Assembly: GCA_020851975.1 (NCBI GenBank)
Contig: JADZBS010000113.1
Location: forward strand, 1 to 60,806
Direction: 5' to 3'
DNA length: 60,806 nt
From: Gammaproteobacteria bacterium
GTDB lineage: Bacteria > Pseudomonadota > Gammaproteobacteria > Steroidobacterales > GCA-2729495
Shown here: positions 36,579 to 46,900 of the stretch, one piece after another
Layout of the letters: every line of letters begins with the position of its first letter
How positions within the stretch are numbered: the stretch's first letter is position 1
Translations under genes and position numbers: made by a program
Notes under the pieces: generated by a model
What the model saw: only the letters and a program-made list of their open reading frames with translations
Told to the model about the DNA's origin: nothing
Databases searched by the model: none

Positions 36579-36602
36579 TCGACCGGCCTCGGGCCGATCG
36601 AT
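36578..36602. terminator. Hairpin between tRNA-Leu and the convergent DUF6524 gene
   Basis: ATCGACCGGCC (36578-36588), loop TCG, GGCCGATCGAT (36592-36602): an 11-bp stem with one mismatch, starting in the last base of the tRNA CCA and ending at the DUF6524 stop codon. It could end transcription from either side, but neither strand has a following T-run. Confidence 0.4.
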
Positions 36603-37042
36603 CAACTCTCGACGTCGTCGATGTCGACCTGGCCGCTGGCGCGACGCTGCCAGGTGCCGAAGGACATGCCGACAGCGAGCAATAGCGCCACGCAGACCAG
36701 CACCACCCAGGCCAGCGCGCTCGCCGAGTCGAGACTGACGAGATCGAAATCGATCAGCACCCAGACGACAGCGGCGAGAAATGTTGCCCCGAGGGCGAGC
36801 CCGAGCATGCCGAGTGACGCCCAGGCAGTGCGCAGGAAAACCGTCCAGCCAATGATCAGGGCAATTCCGGCCAGCCCGTGCAGCGCCCCGGCATGGCCCG
36901 CCTCGATGGCATCGCGCAACCAGTGCACGAAGGAAACACCCGACGGGTTGTACGTCAGCAGCACCAGTACCAGGGCCACGCCGAAGCGCAGGAGAAACCC
37001 GGGCACGAGAGACTCCTGACGATTCTGGCTCTGACCGGACAT
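36602..37042 (-). CDS. DUF6524-like small membrane protein
   Basis: A 146-aa protein with about four hydrophobic helices (LVPGFLLRFGVALVLVLLTYNPSG, ALHGLAGIALIIGWTVFL, LGMLGLALGATFLAAVVWVLI, ALAWVVLVCVALLLAVGMSF). The FLLRF...TYNPSGxSFxHW pattern is that of the DUF6524 family, of unknown function. ATG at 37042 has a perfect GGAGG site. Located just downstream of purA (92 nt gap). Confidence 0.7.
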   Translation of the reverse strand: MSGQSQNRQESLVPGFLLRFGVALVLVLLTYNPSGVSFVHWLRDAIEAGHAGALHGLAGIALIIGWTVFLRTAWASLGMLGLALGATFLAAVVWVLIDFDLVSLDSASALAWVVLVCVALLLAVGMSFGTWQRRASGQVDIDDVES

Positions 37043-37134
37043 GTCGCCTCCATTCACTGCGCGAGACGCGGCACTGCCATCATCCTGGCGCGACTGGAGG
37101 ATCAACCGCAGGTCCTCCGGCCCCGGCCTGATGG

Positions 37135-38478
<1,344 letters not shown>

Positions 38479-38676
38479 TCAGCCCGCGCCGCGCACGGCA
38501 AGCAGCAGGGTCAGACCGGCCAGGAGGATGACGAGCCCGAACATCCGCAGCTGGCCGTCGCTGAGGCGGCCGAGTTGCGCGAGGCCGCGCCGCCACCCGG
38601 CCGGACTCACGAAAGGCAGCAGACCCTCGATGACGAGGTACAGCGCAATCGCCGCCAGCAGGTCGCCCCACGCCAT
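38479..38676 (-). CDS. DUF2065 (YjeT-like) small membrane protein
   Basis: A 65-aa protein with two membrane helices (DLLAAIALYLVIEGLLPFV and LRMFGLVILLAGLTLLLAV) separated by a basic loop with the DUF2065 pattern SPAGWRRGLAQLGRLSD. Same position as E. coli yjeT, between hflC and purA. Function unknown. Confidence 0.85.
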   Translation of the reverse strand: MAWGDLLAAIALYLVIEGLLPFVSPAGWRRGLAQLGRLSDGQLRMFGLVILLAGLTLLLAVRGAG

Positions 38677-38712
38677 GAACTCTGATCCCGCTGCCAGCCC
38701 GGCGGGCCGCCC

Positions 38713-39582
38713 TCAGCGACCACCCTCCGCGTCCCGGAGGTAGCGGAAGAAGTCGCCCTTCGAGTCGAGAATCATCAGATCGTTCGATTGCCCGAGCGAC
38801 TGCTTGTAGGCTGACACGCTGCGATAGAAGGCGAAGAAGTCGGGGTTGCGGCGGTAGGCGTCGGCGTAGATCCGGGCCGCCGAGGCATCCCCGTCACCGC
38901 GCAGCTTCTCGGCGTCGCGATAGGCCGTGGCGATGATCACGGTGCGCTGGCGATCGGCGTCGGCACGGATCTGGATGGCACTCTCGGCGCCCTGCGCGCG
39001 CAGCTCGGCCGCCACCCGTGCCCGCTCCTGGCGCATGCGATTGAACACCGAATCGCTCACCTCGTCGGAAAACTCGATGCGCTTGACCCGCACGTCGACG
39101 ATCTCGATGCCGAGCGAGACGGCTTCGGCGCGTGCATTGGCCAGCATCGCATCGAGCAGTTCGCGGCGCTCGGCCGCGACGACCTGCGGCACGGTGCGCT
39201 TGGCGAATTCGCCGCGGATGCCGTCCTTCATGATCTCGAGGAGTCGCTGGGCGGCGAGCGGCTCGTTGCCGCCGCTGGAACGATAGTACTGGCCGACGTC
39301 GGTAATGCGCCACTTGACGAAGAAATCGACCAGGAGGTTCTTCTTCTCGGCCGTGAGGAACTGTTCCTGCGGGTTGTTGATCGTGAGGATACGGCGCGGA
39401 TACTTCTCCACGTTGTTCACGAACGGAATCATGAAATGCAGGCCCGGCGCGTCGTCCGTCTCGATGATCTCGCCGAAACGGAACTTGACCGCCAGGTCAC
39501 GCTCGTCGACCGTGAAGACGGACATCGACACCAGCACGAGGGCCAGGACCAGCGTCACCAGCGCAGCCGGCTGCATCTTCAT
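38713..39582 (-). CDS. hflC: HflC, SPFH-domain regulator of FtsH
   Basis: Inner-membrane protein (289 aa) with an N-terminal anchor (residues 6-22) and periplasmic SPFH/band-7 domain (FTVDERDLAVKFRFGEI, GLHFMIPFVNNVEKYPRRI). It forms the HflK-HflC cage around FtsH and modulates proteolysis. Start overlaps the hflK stop by one base (TGATG). Confidence 0.96.
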   Translation of the reverse strand: MKMQPAALVTLVLALVLVSMSVFTVDERDLAVKFRFGEIIETDDAPGLHFMIPFVNNVEKYPRRILTINNPQEQFLTAEKKNLLVDFFVKWRITDVGQYYRSSGGNEPLAAQRLLEIMKDGIRGEFAKRTVPQVVAAERRELLDAMLANARAEAVSLGIEIVDVRVKRIEFSDEVSDSVFNRMRQERARVAAELRAQGAESAIQIRADADRQRTVIIATAYRDAEKLRGDGDASAARIYADAYRRNPDFFAFYRSVSAYKQSLGQSNDLMILDSKGDFFRYLRDAEGGR

Positions 39583-40748
39583 CAGCGTGTCTCCCTGTTT
39601 CGCAGCGCCTCGCGCCCACGAACGGCCGTCGCCTCGATCTCGGCGGCCGGATCCGCAACTGGCGCCGATTGGGTCGTACGCGCACTGCCCGAACCGCCTG
39701 TCGCCGGCGCCCGATTCTCCAGCAGCTTGTCGACGGGCAGATAGATCATGTTGCCGCTGCCGCTCGCGTCGAGCAGGACCTTGTTCGTGCGGGACAGCAC
39801 ATCCTCGACTGCCTCGATGTAGAGACGTTCCCGCGTGACTCCCGGTGCGCGCTCGTACTCGACGAGCAGCGCCTCGAAGCGCGCCGCCTCGCCCTGCGCA
39901 TCCGCCGTCACCTTCGCCTTGTAGGCTTCCGCCTCGGCCAACCGTCGCGCCGCTTCGCCGCGGGCCCTGGGCAACACGTCGTTGGCGTAGGCCTGGGCCT
40001 CGAAGGCAAGCCGTTCACGGTCCTCGCGCGCCTTGATGGCATCCTGCACGGCGGCGTCGACCTGATCCGGAAAGTTGACGTCCTGGAGATTGACTTTGGT
40101 GACACGAATACCCGTGGAGTACTCGTCGAGTGTCTGCTGGATCAGCTTCTCGGTGCGCAGCGCAATTTCGGCGCGGCCTTCGCCGAGCGCAAAATCCATC
40201 TTGTTCTTGCCGATGATCTCGCGGATCGCGCTCTCGCTCACGTCGGAGATGGTGCCCTCGGGATCGCGCACGTTGAACAGATACTTGACCGGATCGGCCT
40301 TCTGGTACTGCACCACGAGATCGACGTCGACGATGTTCTCGTCGGCAGTGAGCATGCGCGTCTGCTTGTTGAAGGGACTGATCTCGTTGACGTTGACCAG
40401 CTCGACCCGCTCGATCGGCCAGGGCAGGTGCCAGCGCAGGCCAGGCATGGTGGTCGCCGTGTACTTGCCGAAACGCAGGACCACGCCCTGCTCGGCATCG
40501 TCCACCCGGTACAGCCCGGTGAGGAACCACCCGATCAGCACGAGCCCGACGATGCCCCAGATACCTGCTGCACCAGGGCCTGCCGGTGTCTGCGACGGCG
40601 TGCGCGGACCCCCGCGACCGCCGCGCATCAGCCGCGCGAACTTCTGCTGCAGATCCCGGACGAGGCGGTCCAGGTCAGGCGGTCCCTGCCGCTCGCCACC
40701 GCCGCGATCCCATGGATTGCGGCCGTTACCTGATTCGTTCCATGCCAT
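39582..40748 (-). CDS. hflK: HflK, SPFH-domain regulator of FtsH
   Basis: Partner of HflC (388 aa). A Gly-rich cytoplasmic N-terminus (MAWNESGNGRNPWDRGG) is typical, followed by the membrane helix IWGIVGLVLIGWFLTGLY and the SPFH domain (DAEQGVVLRFGKYTATTMPGL). A helical region ARGEAARRLAEAEAYKAKV and a disordered tail end the protein. Transcribed with hflX upstream (27 nt gap). Confidence 0.97.
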   Translation of the reverse strand: MAWNESGNGRNPWDRGGGERQGPPDLDRLVRDLQQKFARLMRGGRGGPRTPSQTPAGPGAAGIWGIVGLVLIGWFLTGLYRVDDAEQGVVLRFGKYTATTMPGLRWHLPWPIERVELVNVNEISPFNKQTRMLTADENIVDVDLVVQYQKADPVKYLFNVRDPEGTISDVSESAIREIIGKNKMDFALGEGRAEIALRTEKLIQQTLDEYSTGIRVTKVNLQDVNFPDQVDAAVQDAIKAREDRERLAFEAQAYANDVLPRARGEAARRLAEAEAYKAKVTADAQGEAARFEALLVEYERAPGVTRERLYIEAVEDVLSRTNKVLLDASGSGNMIYLPVDKLLENRAPATGGSGSARTTQSAPVADPAAEIEATAVRGREALRNRETR

Positions 40749-40775
40749 GACCTGAGCTATCCCCTTGGATGTCTG

Positions 40776-42086
40776 TCATTCTGCGGATGCCGCAACCGGC
40801 CTGTCGGCCACCGGCAAGGTCTGCACCTGCAGGCCTTCCGTTCGCTGCAGGTCCAGGAAGTCGGCGCGGTCCATGTCGATGCCGATCTCCCAGCCACCGT
40901 CGGCCGCATCGCGTTCCGTCCGCACGGCATTGCGGGCGAACAGCAACGCCCGCAGCCGCGCCTGGGCGACCGTCAGCCTGACCGTTCCCCGAATGCGCTC
41001 GCGGCACAGGAACTCCGCAATGCAGTCGAGCAGCAGATTGACTCCCACCCCCGTGGCAGCGGAGAGCCACACCCGCGACGGCATTCCGGTCTCGGCCCGG
41101 TCGACGCGTGGCTCGATTGCCAGTATATCAGTCTTGTTGTAGACCCGAACGAGCGGCAAGTGCGCCGCACCGATCTCCGCCAGCACCTTTTCGACCTGCT
41201 CGATGCGCTCGCCGTGGGCCGGATCCGTCGCATCGACGACATGCAGCAGCAGGCGTGACTCACGGGTCTCCTCCAGCGTCGACTCGAAGGCGGCGATCAG
41301 CTCGTGCGGCAGGTCGCGCACGAAGCCCACCGTGTCGGCGAGCACGAAGCGGCCGCCGGCGGGAAATTCGACAGCCCGCAAGGTCGGATCCAGCGTGGCG
41401 AACAGCTGGTCCGCCACCAGCGTGCCGGCATCCGTCATGCGGTTGAAAAGCGTCGACTTGCCGGCGTTCGTGTAGCCCACCAGGGACACCACGGGCACGT
41501 CGTGCCGGCGCCGTTGGTGGCGCGACAGGTCGCGATGCCGGGCCAGCCGGGCAAGCCGTTCCTGCAACTGCCGGATGCGACGTGCCAACAGCCGCCGGTC
41601 GGTCTCGAGCTGGGTCTCGCCCGGGCCGCGCAGACCGATGCCACCTTTCTGTCGCTCGAGATGCGACCAGCCACGCACCAGGCGCGTGGCCAGATGCTGG
41701 AGCTGGGCCAGCTCGACCTGCAGCTTGCCCTCGTGCGTACGGGCGCGCAGGGCGAATATGTCGAGGATCAGGCCGGAGCGGTCGACGACGCGCCGTCCGA
41801 TCTCCTGTTCGAGGTTGCGTTCCTGTGCCGGCGACAGGTGATGATCGACCAGCACCAGTTCGGCCGAGGAGTCGCTCGCCGCCTGACGGATCTGGGCCAG
41901 CTTGCCGGTGCCGACCAGAAAACGGGGATTGATCTCGCGCAACGGTGCATCGATGCGGGCCACGACTTCGGCGCCGGCGGCCAGGGCCAGGGCCTCGAAT
42001 TCCCGCTGCTCGTCCGGAAGCGGTGCGCCGCCAGCGCCGACATGCACCAGCACGGCGCGTTCGCCGCGCTCGGGTCTCTCAAACAA
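40776..42086 (-). CDS. hflX: HflX ribosome-associated GTPase
   Basis: GTPase (436 aa) that splits stalled or heat-damaged ribosomes. N-terminal HflX domain, the GLRGPGETQLETDRR motif, then G1 GYTNAGKST, G3 ADTVGFVRDLPHELIAAF, G4 YNKTD. The start is best placed at TTG 42086: it gives the conserved FERPERGERAVLVHV beginning, and a GGGGAG site lies 7 nt upstream. An ATG at 42122 would add 12 unsupported residues. Lies between hfq and hflK as in E. coli. Confidence 0.95.
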   Translation of the reverse strand: MFERPERGERAVLVHVGAGGAPLPDEQREFEALALAAGAEVVARIDAPLREINPRFLVGTGKLAQIRQAASDSSAELVLVDHHLSPAQERNLEQEIGRRVVDRSGLILDIFALRARTHEGKLQVELAQLQHLATRLVRGWSHLERQKGGIGLRGPGETQLETDRRLLARRIRQLQERLARLARHRDLSRHQRRRHDVPVVSLVGYTNAGKSTLFNRMTDAGTLVADQLFATLDPTLRAVEFPAGGRFVLADTVGFVRDLPHELIAAFESTLEETRESRLLLHVVDATDPAHGERIEQVEKVLAEIGAAHLPLVRVYNKTDILAIEPRVDRAETGMPSRVWLSAATGVGVNLLLDCIAEFLCRERIRGTVRLTVAQARLRALLFARNAVRTERDAADGGWEIGIDMDRADFLDLQRTEGLQVQTLPVADRPVAASAE

Positions 42087-42160
42087 ACCGTCGCTCCCCG
42101 AGCTTGCAGATGGCCGGCGCACCGCGGCGTGCGGCGCGCCACCGGGCGCAGGTACCGTCC

Positions 42161-42400
42161 TCAGTCACTCCCCTCTTCGTCCTCGGGTCCAAGGCGCACG
42201 TTTCTCGCTGGCACCACCGTGGAAATGGCGTGCTTGTAGACCATCTGGCTCACGCTGTTCTTGAGAAGCACGACGAACTGGTCGAAGGACTCGATCGTTC
42301 CCTGCAGCTTGATGCCGTTCACCAGGTAGATCGACACCGGGACCTTTTCCTTGCGCAAGGCGTTCAGGAAAGGATCCTGGAGCATCTGCCCTTTGGACAT
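42161..42400 (-). CDS. hfq: RNA chaperone Hfq
   Basis: Sm-like hexameric RNA chaperone (79 aa) that pairs sRNAs with mRNAs. The core is near-identical to E. coli: [19 protein letters not shown] and [16 protein letters not shown] (Sm1 and Sm2). The C-terminal tail is short and acidic ([10 protein letters not shown]). ATG at 42400 follows a GGGAG site; the open frame continues upstream but that extension is not Hfq-like. Confidence 0.98.
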   Translation of the reverse strand: MSKGQMLQDPFLNALRKEKVPVSIYLVNGIKLQGTIESFDQFVVLLKNSVSQMVYKHAISTVVPARNVRLGPEDEEGSD

Positions 42401-42525
42401 GCGCGTCTCCCGCGGTTGTTGTTCTTGTTTCTCCGCCTTGTCGGCAGGAGCGCTCTTCGATGGAAGGGAAAGTCTGGTCATACCCCGTGTTCCCGGCGTT
42501 TCTGATGCCCGACCATGATATTGCA

Positions 42526-43482
42526 TCAGCGCCCGCCGCGCGACACCCCTGATGCCTGCAGCGCATCCGCGACAGCCTCGAAGACCCCGCCCGCGGCGGG
42601 ATCCAGACGCCGGTACGCGGCTTCGGCCCGCAGCCACGTGAGCTGTCGCTTTGCCAGTCTGTGCGTGGCCACGGCGGCCGCCCGCAAGGCTTCATCGAGT
42701 GTCGCTGCGCCTGCCAGGTACTGCCAGAGCTGGCGGTAACCGACGGCCCGCAGCGACGGCAGGTCGTCCGACATGAGGGGCATCGCACGCAGGCGGCGCA
42801 CTTCGTCGACGAATCCTTCCTCCACCATCGCGGCGAGACGCTCGTCAAGCCTGCGGTAGAGCACGGCGCGATCCTCGGGAACGAGCGCGAAACCGAGGAA
42901 CCTCAGCCCGGGGCCCCCTGCATGCTGGGTCTGCAGGGCCGAGATCGGACGCCCCGCCACCCGATACACTTCGAGCGCCCGCTGGATGCGCTGGCGGTCA
43001 CCCGGACGGATGCGCGATGCCGCCAGGGGATCGACGAGACGCAATTCGGCGTGCATCGCCGGCCAGCCGCGCTCGGCCGCCTCACGGTCGATCGCCGCGC
43101 GTACCTCCGGCCGCGCTTCGGGCAGGGGTGCGAGGCCGTGCTGCAGGGCGCGTAAGTAGAGCATGGTGCCGCCGACGAGCAGTGGCAGGCTGCCGCGGGC
43201 GCGGATGGCTTCGATGGCGTGCAATGCATCGGCGCGAAAGCGTCCTGCCGAGTAACGCTCCCACGGCTCGCAGATATCGATGAGGTGATGCGGGATGGCA
43301 GCACGCACGGCCGCCGAAGGCTTGGCCGTGCCGATGTCGAGGTGCCGGTATACGAGCGCGGAATCCACGCTCACGATCTCGACGGCAAACTCCGAGGCGA
43401 GGCGCAGCGCCAGGTCCGTCTTGCCCATCCCGGTCGGACCCGCGAGACAGATGGCATCGACCATGCCGTCGGGCCGGTTCAC
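42526..43482 (-). CDS. miaA: tRNA dimethylallyltransferase MiaA
   Basis: Adds dimethylallyl to A37 of tRNAs reading UNN codons (318 aa). P-loop [16 protein letters not shown], then [29 protein letters not shown] and the C-terminal [11 protein letters not shown] and [13 protein letters not shown] motifs. Start is GTG at 43482, 4 nt after the mutL stop; ATG at 43464 is an alternative. Confidence 0.97.
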   Translation of the reverse strand: MNRPDGMVDAICLAGPTGMGKTDLALRLASEFAVEIVSVDSALVYRHLDIGTAKPSAAVRAAIPHHLIDICEPWERYSAGRFRADALHAIEAIRARGSLPLLVGGTMLYLRALQHGLAPLPEARPEVRAAIDREAAERGWPAMHAELRLVDPLAASRIRPGDRQRIQRALEVYRVAGRPISALQTQHAGGPGLRFLGFALVPEDRAVLYRRLDERLAAMVEEGFVDEVRRLRAMPLMSDDLPSLRAVGYRQLWQYLAGAATLDEALRAAAVATHRLAKRQLTWLRAEAAYRRLDPAAGGVFEAVADALQASGVSRGGR

Positions 43483-43486
43483 GCGA

Positions 43487-45244
43487 TCATCGGCCCCGCA
43501 GGAACAGGCGATCCAGATCCTGCATGGACATCTCGATCCAGGTCGGTCGCCCGTGCCCGCACTGATCGGCCCGCTCCGTCGCCTCCATCGCCCTCAGCAG
43601 GGCGTCCATCTCGCGCGGTGTCAGGTCCCGACGCGCGCGTACCGCCGCATGACAGGCGCTGGTGGCCAGGGCGGCATCGAGGACCTGCCCGATCCGGTCG
43701 CTCACCCCGTGCTCGGCCCAATCGGCCAGGAGGTCACGCAGCAATCCTTCGCCATCGACCCCGGCGAGCAAGGCCGGCAGCGCGCGGATCGCCACCGACT
43801 GCGGACCCGCCGGCTCGACCACGAAGCCGAGCTGCTCGAGCACGGCCCCGTGAGCCTCGAGGAGCCGCGCCTCGCCCGGCGAGACCCGCAGCACCTGCGG
43901 CACCAGCAGCTGCTGCCGCGCAATGCCGGCAGCATGCAGTTGCGCCTTCAGCTGCTCGTAGAGGACACGCTCGTGGGCGGCATGCGCGTCGACGATCGCC
44001 AGCCCACGTGCCGTGGTCGCCAGGACGTACACCCCATGGAGCTGGGCGATGGCGCGACCGAGCGGGGGCAGGCTGGCCGTCTCTTCCGCGGCCGGTGCCG
44101 GACCCTGCTGGGGCGACGCTGAAGCCAGCGCTGCGTAGGTGGCCGCCTGTTCCGCAAAGCGCATGGCTGCCTGACCCGTGCCTGCCGACAGCGACGGGCC
44201 GGCACCGCCCGCAGGCGTCACCGCCGGCGACTCGCCGGCAACCTGTGGCCGGGTCGCAGCGAGCGCCGATTCGACGGCGCGGCGGACGAAGTCGTGTACT
44301 GCGCCCGGATCGCGAAAGCGCACCTCGAGCTTGGCGGGATGGGCGTTGACGTCGACGCGCGCCGGGTCCACCTCCAGATACAGCACGAAGGCCGGGTGGC
44401 GCCCGTGGTAGAGAACGTCCCGGTAGGCGAGCCGGACGGCGTTGGCCACGAGCTTGTCGCGGATGGCCCGGCCGTTGAGGAAGAAGTGCTGCACGTCCGG
44501 CTGGCTGCGGGAGAACGCGGGACGCGAGATCCAGCCGGCAAGCCGCAGGCCAGCCGTCTCGTGCCCGATGCAGAGCGCCCCACCCACGAAATCCGCACCG
44601 GCGATGGCGCCGATGCGCGCCTCCTGCTCCTCGCGCGTGTGGGCGGCGGGCAGATCGAAGATGCTCCTGCGGTTGTGCGTGACCCGGAACGCCGTGGCGA
44701 AGCGACTGAGGGCTATTCGTTCGATCATCGCCTGCAGGTGCTGGAACTCCGTGCGCTCGGCGCGCAGGAAGCGCCGGCGCGCCGGGGTGTTGAAGAACAG
44801 GTCGCGCACCTCGACGCTGGTTCCCTCGGGATGGGCCGCCGGGACGACCTCCCCGATCCCGCCGCCGTCCACTTCGATGCTGCAGCCCTGCCCGGCCCCC
44901 CGTTGCCGCGAACTGAGCCGCAACCGCGATACCGAGGCGATGCTCGGCAATGCCTCGCCCCGGAAGCCGAGCGTGGCGATGTGCTCCAGATCGTCGAGCG
45001 ACTCGATCTTGCTCGTGGCGTGCCGCGCCAGGGCCAGCGCCAGTTCGTCGCAGGCGATGCCCATGCCATCGTCACGCACGCGCAGGAGCCTTGTGCCGCC
45101 GGCCTCCACGTCGATCTCGATGCGACGGGCGCCGGCATCGAGGCTGTTCTCCAGCAGTTCCTTGGCCACCGAAGCGGGCCGCTCCACGACCTCACCGGCG
45201 GCGATCTGGTTGACGAGCACGGGCGGCAGTTCGCGGATCGGCAT
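43487..45244 (-). CDS. mutL: DNA mismatch repair protein MutL, with endonuclease-type motifs
   Basis: Mismatch-repair ATPase (585 aa). N-terminal GHKL ATPase: VVERPASVAKELLENSLDAG, DDGMGI, ATLGFRGEAL. The C-terminal dimerisation domain contains D419-A-H421-A-A-H-E425-R-V-L-Y-E430, close to the metal-binding DQHA(X)2E(X)4E motif of endonuclease-type MutL but with Ala for Gln, plus SACHAAVRA and a CGHGRP motif. This suggests latent nicking activity of the kind found in MutH-less bacteria. ATG at 45244 gives the usual MPIRELPPVLVNQIAAGE start. Confidence 0.96.
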   Translation of the reverse strand: MPIRELPPVLVNQIAAGEVVERPASVAKELLENSLDAGARRIEIDVEAGGTRLLRVRDDGMGIACDELALALARHATSKIESLDDLEHIATLGFRGEALPSIASVSRLRLSSRQRGAGQGCSIEVDGGGIGEVVPAAHPEGTSVEVRDLFFNTPARRRFLRAERTEFQHLQAMIERIALSRFATAFRVTHNRRSIFDLPAAHTREEQEARIGAIAGADFVGGALCIGHETAGLRLAGWISRPAFSRSQPDVQHFFLNGRAIRDKLVANAVRLAYRDVLYHGRHPAFVLYLEVDPARVDVNAHPAKLEVRFRDPGAVHDFVRRAVESALAATRPQVAGESPAVTPAGGAGPSLSAGTGQAAMRFAEQAATYAALASASPQQGPAPAAEETASLPPLGRAIAQLHGVYVLATTARGLAIVDAHAAHERVLYEQLKAQLHAAGIARQQLLVPQVLRVSPGEARLLEAHGAVLEQLGFVVEPAGPQSVAIRALPALLAGVDGEGLLRDLLADWAEHGVSDRIGQVLDAALATSACHAAVRARRDLTPREMDALLRAMEATERADQCGHGRPTWIEMSMQDLDRLFLRGR

Positions 45245-45305
45245 GCCGCGATTGTTCCAGATGACCGGCGGAGTGTCATCGCGGCGCCGCCGCGGCGCCG
45301 GCAGA

Positions 45306-46748
45306 TCAGGTGCGGCTCGCCACCGGGATGCGCAGGACCTGGCCGGCGCGGATGTCATCACCCGCCAGGCGGTTCACTTCGCGGAGACGCACCACGCTGA
45401 CGTTGTAGCGCTCGGCGATCGCCGACAGCGATTCACCGGAGCCGATCACGTGCTCGACCGCCTCGGCGAGGCGCCGCCGGCTGAGGTCGGCCACCAGTGT
45501 CCCACGCGGCGGGTTGCGATAGAAGTAATCGCGCACGCCGGTGAAGATGGCCGCGGCCAGACGCTGGCGGTACTGGTCGGTATTCAGGCGCCGCTCTTCC
45601 TCGGGATTCGAGATGTAGGCGGTCTCGATCAGGACCGACGGCACGTCGGGCGACTTCAGCACCATGAACGGCGCCTGCATGACCCGCGTCTTGCGCACCG
45701 TGCCCACGCGGGCCATTTCCTCGAGGATGTCGTCGGCCACTTCGATGCTCGACCCGAGCGCCGCGTTCTGCGACAGGTCGAGCAGCACCGACGCCAGCGT
45801 ATGGTCGCGCGTGCCGAGCGACACGCCGCCGATCAGGTCGGCTGCGTTCTCGCGGGCGGCGAGCCGGCGCGCCGCCTCGTCGGTAGCGCCCTTCTCGTTC
45901 AGCACGTAGACCGATCCACCCCTGACGCTGCGATTGCGAACCGCGTCGGCGTGGACGGACACGAAGAGATCGGCCTGCGCCCGGCGCGCACGTTCCATGC
46001 GTTCGCGCAGCGGGATGAACTCGTCGCGGCCGCGGACGAGTACGCCCCGCATGCCGGGTTCCGCGTCGATGACATCGACGAGTGCGCGCGCGATGCGCAG
46101 CGTCACGTCCTTCTCGAGCACACCGCGCGGTCCATGGGCTCCCGGATCCTTGCCGCCGTGGCCGGCATCGACCGCCACGACGATGTCGCGTCCGCTCGGG
46201 GCCGGGTCGGCCGGTGGTGGTGCGCTGGCAGGCGGGGCGACGACGGCCGGCTTCACGGGCGATGGCGGCACTGGGGTTGCAACGGCCGGCTCAGGCACGG
46301 CAGTCGCCACAGCGGGAGCAACCGGGACCACCGCTGCTGCGGCGGGCGCCGGGACTGCGGCCGCCACGACCCGGATCTGCACCCCGGTTGCGCTCCCTCC
46401 GCCCGCGACCTGCGCCCGCGCGGTCACGCCGGCAGCCGTATCGAGCACGAGGCGCACCGAGCCATCCGGCCGGTTCGCTGCGCGCAGCTGGCGCACCACG
46501 CCCACACCAGCCGGCAATGGCAACGCCGACGGGCCCAGGCGCGCCGACAGCAGGTCGACGACGACGCGGTCAGGTGACGACAGCGTAAAAAGACGGAACT
46601 CGACGGCCGATTCCAGGGCGATGGTGAGTTCGGTCGCGTCCTGCTGCTGGCGCAGATCGAGCCGCTCGACCCGCGGCTGGGCGGCGAAGGCGACGGTGAG
46701 CGTCGCTGCCCACAGGACAAGCACCCACGGAGCCCACAACCGACGCAT
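45306..46748 (-). CDS. N-acetylmuramoyl-L-alanine amidase (AmiB/AmiC type) with AMIN and LysM domains
   Basis: Periplasmic amidase (480 aa) that splits septal peptidoglycan. Signal peptide (about 1-22), AMIN domain (RVERLDLRQQQDATELTIAL to about 120), and a long Ala/Pro/Val-rich low-complexity linker (about 125-185). The Amidase_3 domain has zinc ligands in VDAGHGGKDPGA, RGVLEKDVTL and SVHADA and the catalytic Glu in SVLIETAYISNPEE. A C-terminal LysM (VIGSGESLSAIAERYNV) follows. The product is amiB/amiC-like; position upstream of mutL matches E. coli amiB. Confidence 0.94.
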   Translation of the reverse strand: MRRLWAPWVLVLWAATLTVAFAAQPRVERLDLRQQQDATELTIALESAVEFRLFTLSSPDRVVVDLLSARLGPSALPLPAGVGVVRQLRAANRPDGSVRLVLDTAAGVTARAQVAGGGSATGVQIRVVAAAVPAPAAAAVVPVAPAVATAVPEPAVATPVPPSPVKPAVVAPPASAPPPADPAPSGRDIVVAVDAGHGGKDPGAHGPRGVLEKDVTLRIARALVDVIDAEPGMRGVLVRGRDEFIPLRERMERARRAQADLFVSVHADAVRNRSVRGGSVYVLNEKGATDEAARRLAARENAADLIGGVSLGTRDHTLASVLLDLSQNAALGSSIEVADDILEEMARVGTVRKTRVMQAPFMVLKSPDVPSVLIETAYISNPEEERRLNTDQYRQRLAAAIFTGVRDYFYRNPPRGTLVADLSRRRLAEAVEHVIGSGESLSAIAERYNVSVVRLREVNRLAGDDIRAGQVLRIPVASRT

Positions 46749-46773
46749 GCCCACCCCCACTGACGACCGCAAA

Positions 46774-46779
46774 ATTATA
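46774..46779 (-). promoter_or_regulatory. -10 element upstream of the amidase gene
   Basis: The minus strand reads a perfect TATAAT at 46779-46774, 25 nt upstream of the amidase ATG, in an AT-rich 150-nt gap between tsaE and the amidase. No convincing -35 accompanies it. It suggests a separate promoter for the amidase-mutL-miaA segment. Confidence 0.45.
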
Positions 46780-46900
46780 GCGGGCAAGCCTGGCGGTTGA
46801 CCAGAGTTTTCTAAGGATGATTAGTGAGATAGGCGGTAATCATGCGCCAATTGATCACAGAGCCTTCCTAAGGCGCTGCCCGAACAGGCCGAGCCGCCCG

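Noticed and set aside
36494..36602. Integrative element attached at tRNA-Leu or at tRNA-Glu (54364)
   Set aside because: No integrase, direct repeat of the tRNA 3' end or change in composition is seen next to either tRNA.
46320..46390. Ala/Pro/Val-rich stretch of the amidase as a tandem repeat or foreign insert
   Set aside because: It is a low-complexity linker between the AMIN and catalytic domains, common in this family; no exact repeat unit.
44442..46577. 711-codon plus-strand open frame opposite mutL and the amidase gene
   Set aside because: Same reasoning; it crosses a gene boundary and an AT-rich promoter is not associated with it.
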